This document shows, piece by piece, positions 59,632 to 64,000 of a stretch of 64,000 nt of DNA. The translations under genes and the position numbers were made by a program. Location of the stretch: positions 15,499,242 through 15,563,241 of the forward strand of contig OX465115.1 of NCBI GenBank assembly GCA_949987565.1, in the 5' to 3' direction. Each line of letters starts with the position of its first letter. Positions within the stretch are counted from its first letter, which is position 1. This DNA comes from Luidia sarsii (taxonomy: Eukaryota > Echinodermata > Asteroidea > Paxillosida > Luidiidae). The notes under the pieces are model-generated. The model saw only the letters and a list, made by a program, of their open reading frames with translations, searched no databases and was not told where the DNA came from.

Positions 59632-62600
59632 GTAAGAGCCGGACAGATTATTCTGTGGTCTGAGTCGTGACTGATCCCAGGCCGGCTTCACTAACTGCTG
59701 CTTTCTGCCGAAAAAAGCAAACAACCTGAACATGCCCCAAAAATCTACGTTAGATGAAGTCAAACAAACAAAGAAACTTTGAACAAACCAAACCAGTTTT
59801 GGGATATAACCGTCCTGGTGCATTTGATTATCTTCCTTGGGTAGACCTGGGTTACCCTTTGAGCTGTTTGAATTTGTAGCTATGTGGATAGTCATTGGTT
59901 GCTTTCCCAATTGGCCTATATGGAGCTCATCCCCCGGCTGTTGATTTGGTTGCTTGGTTACTCGTTGCCAGGGAAGCGCTGAGGGAGGACGAGCATGGAT
60001 CCCTCCAGACGACAGTGGATGACATCATCCATCGTGCCAAGCGAAGACGGCTGTTGGACAGACGGCCCAACGTCAGGCTGGGCATGGTAGGCTTTGAGGT
60101 TTTTGCATGTCATCATTGGATATATGATCAATAGCCATATCTAGGAAGGTTCCTACGGGCCAACCAATGGCCCACTACTGTCCAACTACTGTTCATCCAC
60201 TGTGAGACGACCGTGACCCTACTCATGACCCTCCTATCCCTACTCCTCCTGTTGTTCATATGGCAATACGGATTTTGGCGTCACTCTTGACTGACAGGAG
60301 ATAGCAATTCCTGATAGGCCAGCTGTGGGTGGACTGGAGGAGGGGGCATGCCATAGCATTGAATGAGGCCGAGGTTTAGCTCAACTTGGATAGACCAGCT
60401 GTGGGTGGACTGGAGGAGGGGGCATGCCATAGCATTGAATGAGGCCGAGGTTGAGCTCCACTTGGATAGGCCAGCTGTGGGTGGACTGGAGGAGGGGGCA
60501 TGCCACAGCATTGAATGAGGCCGAGGTTTAGCTCAACTTGGATAGGCCAGCTGTGGGTGGACTGGAGGAGGGGGGCATGCCATAGCATTGAATGAGGCTG
60601 AGGTTGAGCTCAACTTGGATAGGCCAGCTGTGGGTGGACTGGAGGAGGGGGGCATGCCATAGCATTGAATGAGGCCGAGGTTTAGCTCAACTTGGATAGG
60701 CCAGCTGTGGGTGGACTGGAGGAGGGGGCATGCCATAGCATTGAATGAGGCCGAGGTTGAGCTCAACTTGGATAGGCCAGCTGTGGGTGGACTGGAGGAG
60801 GGGGCATGCCATAGCATTGAATGAGGCCGAGGTTGAGCTCAACTTGGATAGGCCAGCTGCGGGTGGACTGGAGGAGGGGGCATGCCATAGCATTGAATGA
60901 GGCCGAGGTTGAGCTCAACTTGGATATGCCAGCTGTGGGTGGACTGGAGGAGGGAGCATGCTGTAGCATTGAATGAGGCCAAGGTTGAGCTCAACTTGGA
61001 TAGGCCAGCTGTGGGTTGACTGGAGGAGGGAGCATGCCATAGCATTGAATGAGGCCGAGGTTTAGCTCAACTTGGACTGAGTTGAGTGCTACCTTTCAAA
61101 TTTACATACCACGGCTAATGTAAGTTTTTCATCACATTTCTTCTCCCCATTTGGGGGATATGTTTCTATAGATGAGGCATCTCTACATTGTTCTGGACAT
61201 GTCCCGTGCCATGGAAGATCCGGACTACAGACCCAGTCGACTGCACTGCACCATAAAGGTCAGAGGTCCCTATCAGTGCTCCGGAGCTTTGTCGTGTTTC
61301 ATATTTTTAATTTATCCAGTCGTAAAGTTTTGACATCAACCACAGAGGCGATAACAAAGGGGTTAATTAGTGAAACCTCTCATGAATATTTATAAAATTT
61401 GACTGTATCATCAGCGATTCAAGGCCTTGTGTTTAACTTCATTTTTGGGTGGCCTGCCAAGGCCACTTAATACAATTTCAGTTGGCCCACATCAGGCCAC
61501 TATTTTAAAATCTTCTTGTAATGCTAGATTTTTAATGGCTTTCTAGGTCACTGATTCCCCAAGACTGAATACATCTTTCTCTCAAAGGTGCCATCGGTTT
61601 AATTTTCTTCGGGTTTCGCCTTTATGTAGTTGTTGAAGAACTTCATCGAGGAGTATTTTGACCAGAATCCCATCAGCCAGGTGAATTCTCACTTAGTCTT
61701 TCTACTTTCCCTTTTCCTGAAATGAAGATTAGATTCATCAGTGCAGTTGTAGTGGATTTTCTTCATCAATCATTAAGTTTTCACCTGATCACAGATTAAT
61801 CAACATTTGTGTACTAGGTTTTCTTTAAACAGCCAAGTGATCACTTTTATTTTATTAAAAGCTTTTCTCCACTCCACTTGTTTTTCAAATCAATGTAGTA
61901 ATGTACAGCCTTGCCTTTTCAAGTGTATCCCTTTGTGTACGTCTGGACTCAGGCAGCTTTTTTAAAGCTTGATAAAGTTAGGTGGAAAAGTTATAGTTGG
62001 CCGCATGCATTAACATAATTAAACTGCTATTTTAAGGTTGAACACTGAAGATAGTGGGAATTTGGGAAATGAAGAGTAGATACATGCAGGGATTTTGATT
62101 GCCCAATGAGCTACTTATTCTCTGGATGTTTTAACCCCATAGAAATGGCTCCATATTATGCTTAAGGTTTATAATGTTGTCTGCTTCTGTTCAGATTGGT
62201 TTCATCACAACCAGCAACATGAGGGCTGACAAACTCACAGAGCTTGGAGGTGAGAGACTTGGTTTGGATCTGTCCCTTTCTCCTTTGATCTTCCACCTCC
62301 CTCCTGTCCCTCTGATCCTCCCTACCCTTTTGTTTGTTTTCCCTAATCTCCCCTCCCTCAGTGTACATCTGCATCCCACTCCTTTCCCTTTTGTCCTTCC
62401 TCTGTCATGTGTGTCAGGGCTTTCCTTCCCCTGACTGTCTGTGTATGTCCGTGTCACTTTGCTTTTGAGAAAGGTCCTGCTAGGATCAAAACATCAGACC
62501 CTCTAATTTTTGAGTTTCAAATACAGAAAGTGTGGTGATAGTCATTCCCCACCTGAATGTAATGTGGTTGAATAGTCTGAAGACACTTCATACACGGCTT

Positions 62601-64000
62601 TCTCCTGTATCAGAGATGGACAGCATTATTCCTAAGACCACGTGGATGTTTGTGTGGTTTGTTTTTCTAATCAAGGTGGGTTGTTTTGATTTTTGGAAGG
62701 AAATCCGAAGAGACACATCTCAGCCTTGGAAGGTTGCAAGGAGAAGCCGTGCTCCAAGGAACCATCGCTGCAAAATGCACTGGACATGTGTGCCTCATCC
62801 CTCAGGTAACTCCGAGCAAGACAGAGAGGCAAACAGCTAGGCAGAGGTCATCTCTAAGGTCATGGAGGACAAGATAAATGCGCTTGCAAAATCCTGCTAC
62901 CACATAATGTTAAACATCAAACAAGCTGACAGGACCCCAAATGCTACTGTGTACAACCTGACTGGCACAATTCTACTAATCTGCCGACGGTCAGAACCAG
63001 GCAGCTGAGGTTCCTTGGCCATGTCCTACGCTTGACTGATGGCGAACTTATATACAGCAGTGTGCGCTTTACATTCCACCACATGGAAAAAGGAAACCAG
63101 GAAGGCCCAGGACACTGTACTTGCAGTATATACAACAACTAATGGGAGACTATGAAGGGATGCTACAACCAAATGATATTATCAACTCTGCTCAAGACCG
63201 CAGTGTTTGGAGACAGCTTGTATTTGGTCGCCTGCTTTGCAGCCAACTGATGATGACAATGATGAAGCAGAGATTGAATATAGCAGTAGCCCTGTATTCA
63301 AACTGTAATTTTCTTGGGGCAGTTGAAGGTCGTTCAAACATGAGCTTGGCTCTGTAGCAGAATGTTCTTCATTTTCTTCTCATCATTTTTCCTTTGGTGC
63401 AGACACATGCCGTCCCACGCAAGTCGCGAGATTCTGGTTGTCATGGGCAGTCTAGTGACTTGTGATCCGGGAGATATTTACCAAACCATCAAGGTACAGC
63501 TAGCGGTGAACGGCAATGCCTAGTGGCGCCATTTTCTTGCGGAAGAAGAATTCAGAATTGATTCTGATCACAGACCTGATGCTTGTTATTTTAGCTGCAA
63601 CCTTCAAACAAACAAGACTGATGCTGTGATGATGTATCATATGAGTGAATACAAAGATCATACCAATATTATAATCAATAATTTTGTGAAAACAGCAGAG
63701 AAAATTTGACTGGAGTGGAACTTGAACCTGAGACGTCTGGTGTAATGTATCAGTAGGTTAAACCAGAGGTCTCGGGTTCAAGTTATCATCTTCTTCACTA
63801 TTTTCACAATAAAAAAAAATTAAATCCTAAATTCCCAGGCTGTTTTCCTGTTCCTTTGTTTGGAAATAAAAATCTGCTGGAAAATCAAAGAACCTTTCCC
63901 TCGGCTAACCCTGCTCAAAACTCCATCCCCACTTCCTCCCCTAGGCGATGCGAGAACTCAACATTCGCTGCTCCGTGATTGGTCTAGCTGCCGAGATTCG
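59573..64000 (+). CDS. GTF2H2: GTF2H2 gene span, N-terminal half (eight exons, continues off the right edge)
   Basis: GTF2H2 (p44, yeast Ssl1) is a core subunit of TFIIH, needed for RNA polymerase II initiation and nucleotide excision repair. It binds and stimulates the XPD helicase in the nucleus. Joined exons are 59573-59631, 59972-60086, 61172-61258, 61630-61680, 62195-62249, 62700-62805, 63403-63493 and 63945-64000. They encode 206 codons plus 2 nt with all phases consistent. The visible part covers the N-terminus and nearly all of the Ssl1-type von Willebrand A domain. The zinc-finger and RING-like C-terminal half should follow beyond 64000. Family strings include [38 protein letters not shown] and TCDPGDIY. 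Introns are 340, 1085, 371, 514, 450, 597 and 451 bp, far shorter than those of DVL. Confidence 0.96.
59972..60086 (+). CDS. GTF2H2: GTF2H2 exon 2
   Basis: The acceptor is CTCGTTGCCAG. The exon is 115 nt: one base completing Trp20, then 38 codons ending in VRLGM before [18 protein letters not shown], then [14 protein letters not shown], is the basic helical region before the vWA domain in p44. The following intron carries a 76-bp minisatellite. Confidence 0.96.
60313..61076. repeat. 76-bp minisatellite filling GTF2H2 intron 2
   Basis: Ten tandem copies of a unit of about 76 bp. It begins GATAGGCCAGCTGTGGGTGG and contains GGCATGCCATAGCATTGAAT and GAGGCCGAGGTT. Copies differ by single substitutions and one-base changes in a G run. 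The array takes about 70 percent of the 1085-bp intron. Open frames on the minus strand across it are products of the repeat. Confidence 0.93.
61172..61258 (+). CDS. GTF2H2: GTF2H2 exon 3 (start of the vWA domain)
   Basis: The acceptor is TTTCTATAG and the donor is AAG then GTCAGA. The exon has 29 codons: [16 protein letters not shown], then [13 protein letters not shown]. The first strand [11 protein letters not shown] is the position of the metal site in vWA folds, where the sequence is D-M-S-R-A. TFIIH p44 proteins do not keep a full metal site in this fold, as far as I recall. Phase is 0 on both sides. Confidence 0.96.
61630..61680 (+). CDS. GTF2H2: GTF2H2 exon 4
   Basis: A short 51-nt exon (17 codons) after TTATGTAG and before [31 protein letters not shown] is almost invariant in p44 proteins. 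Phase is 0 on both sides. It would be easily missed by automatic prediction. Confidence 0.96.
62195..62249 (+). CDS. GTF2H2: GTF2H2 exon 5
   Basis: The acceptor is CTGTTCAG and the donor is GGAG then GTGAGA. It has 18 codons plus one base: [27 protein letters not shown], read across the junction with exon 6, is typical of p44. A CT-rich stretch follows immediately in the intron. Confidence 0.96.
62464..62515 (+). repeat. Single arm of the foldback family in GTF2H2 intron 5
   Basis: GAGAAAGGTCCTGCTAGGAT, then CAAAACATCAGACCCTCTAA, is the right arm only, with two changes from the copy at 57204. Similar solo arms occur at about 25022-25045, 32170-32205, 34676-34710 and 45045-45095. Confidence 0.65.
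62700..62805 (+). CDS. GTF2H2: GTF2H2 exon 6
   Basis: The acceptor is TTTTTGGAAG, with a weak pyrimidine tract partly replaced by TTGTTTTGATTTTTGG. The donor is CAG then GTAACT. It completes Gly, then encodes [15 protein letters not shown] and [15 protein letters not shown], with two bases of Arg. Compared with the family this is the most divergent visible exon (Cys and Lys insertions around [10 protein letters not shown]), but NPKRHI and EPSLQNAL keep the p44 pattern. The next intron holds a LINE relic. Confidence 0.93.
62862..63280 (+). pseudogene. LINE retrotransposon 3' end relic (GTF2H2 intron 6)
   Basis: Three overlapping frames read in order as the C-terminal part of a non-LTR retrotransposon polyprotein: [20 protein letters not shown], then [18 protein letters not shown], then [20 protein letters not shown] and [11 protein letters not shown], ending in an acidic DDDNDEAE stretch. 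[11 protein letters not shown] and GKRKPGRPR are hallmarks of such elements just after the reverse transcriptase domain. At least two frameshifts and a stop separate the pieces, so it is dead. The 5' part of the element is absent. Confidence 0.8.
63403..63493 (+). CDS. GTF2H2: GTF2H2 exon 7
   Basis: The acceptor is TTTGGTGCAG and the donor is AAG then GTACAG. One base completes Arg, then come 30 codons: [17 protein letters not shown], then [13 protein letters not shown]. The HxSREIL and TCDPGDIY blocks are diagnostic of p44/Ssl1. The intron on the right contains an inverted pair of SINE fragments. Confidence 0.96.
63720..63783. repeat. Palindromic SINE dimer in GTF2H2 intron 7
   Basis: ACTTGAACCTGAGACGTCTG (63720 onwards) and its near complement ending GGTCTCGGGTTCAAGT (63783) form 22-bp arms with 2 mismatches and a 20-nt spacer. 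Each arm is the B-box part of the SINE family, so two fragments meet head to head. Confidence 0.7.
63945..64000 (+). CDS. GTF2H2: GTF2H2 exon 8 (cut by the window end)
   Basis: The acceptor is TCCTCCCCTAG. It encodes [18 protein letters not shown] plus two bases of the next codon before the window ends. The [10 protein letters not shown] string is the conserved core strand of the p44 vWA domain. The exon end is not visible. Confidence 0.94.

Noticed and set aside
60281..61045. A series of minus-strand frames of 68-94 codons
   Set aside because: They repeat every 76 bp and are artefacts of the minisatellite in GTF2H2 intron 2.

Overview
This is a eukaryotic window with intron-rich genes, GT-AG splice sites, large introns, abundant simple repeats and short interspersed elements. 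There is no operon structure, and no ribosome binding sites or CRISPR arrays were seen. The protein sequences are metazoan. The gene content, the echinoderm-like Dishevelled exon residues and the dense TGTACATG-type microsatellites suggest a marine invertebrate deuterostome, most likely an echinoderm. That species guess is inference only.

Two protein-coding genes are certain. On the minus strand, the first five coding exons of Dishevelled (DVL) run from the start codon at 57963 down to 2103. They encode the DIX domain and the linker towards the PDZ domain, 184 codons and 2 nt in all. The exons total only 554 nt in almost 56 kb, with introns of 6.9, 10.5, 12.6 and 25.3 kb. The PDZ and DEP exons lie beyond the left edge. 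On the plus strand, GTF2H2 (the p44/Ssl1 subunit of TFIIH) starts at 59573. It is read through eight exons to the right edge, 206 codons and 2 nt, with short introns of 0.34-1.1 kb. The two genes are head to head, with start codons 1.6 kb apart around a CpG-rich stretch. All splice phases agree from exon to exon in both genes.

Nearly all other sequence is intronic and holds repeats. They include a 1261-bp hAT-like non-autonomous transposon with 14-bp terminal inverted repeats and an 8-bp target duplication (48968-50228). There is a 241-bp MITE-like inverted-repeat element (46529-46769) and a family of 80-120 nt foldback hairpins. A tRNA-derived SINE family occurs in both orientations. A frameshifted LINE 3' end lies in GTF2H2 intron 6, with a possible second reverse-transcriptase relic upstream of GTF2H2. 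Four minisatellites have 22, 22/44, 62 and 76 bp units, and there are several long purine/pyrimidine tracts.

No new multi-gene system is visible. The best leads are an unrecognised exon-like block with strong GC3 bias inside DVL intron 4 (5662-5855, minus), the hAT-like element with a CpG-rich CRE-containing interior, the near-perfect foldback family, and possible regulatory palindromes upstream of GTF2H2.
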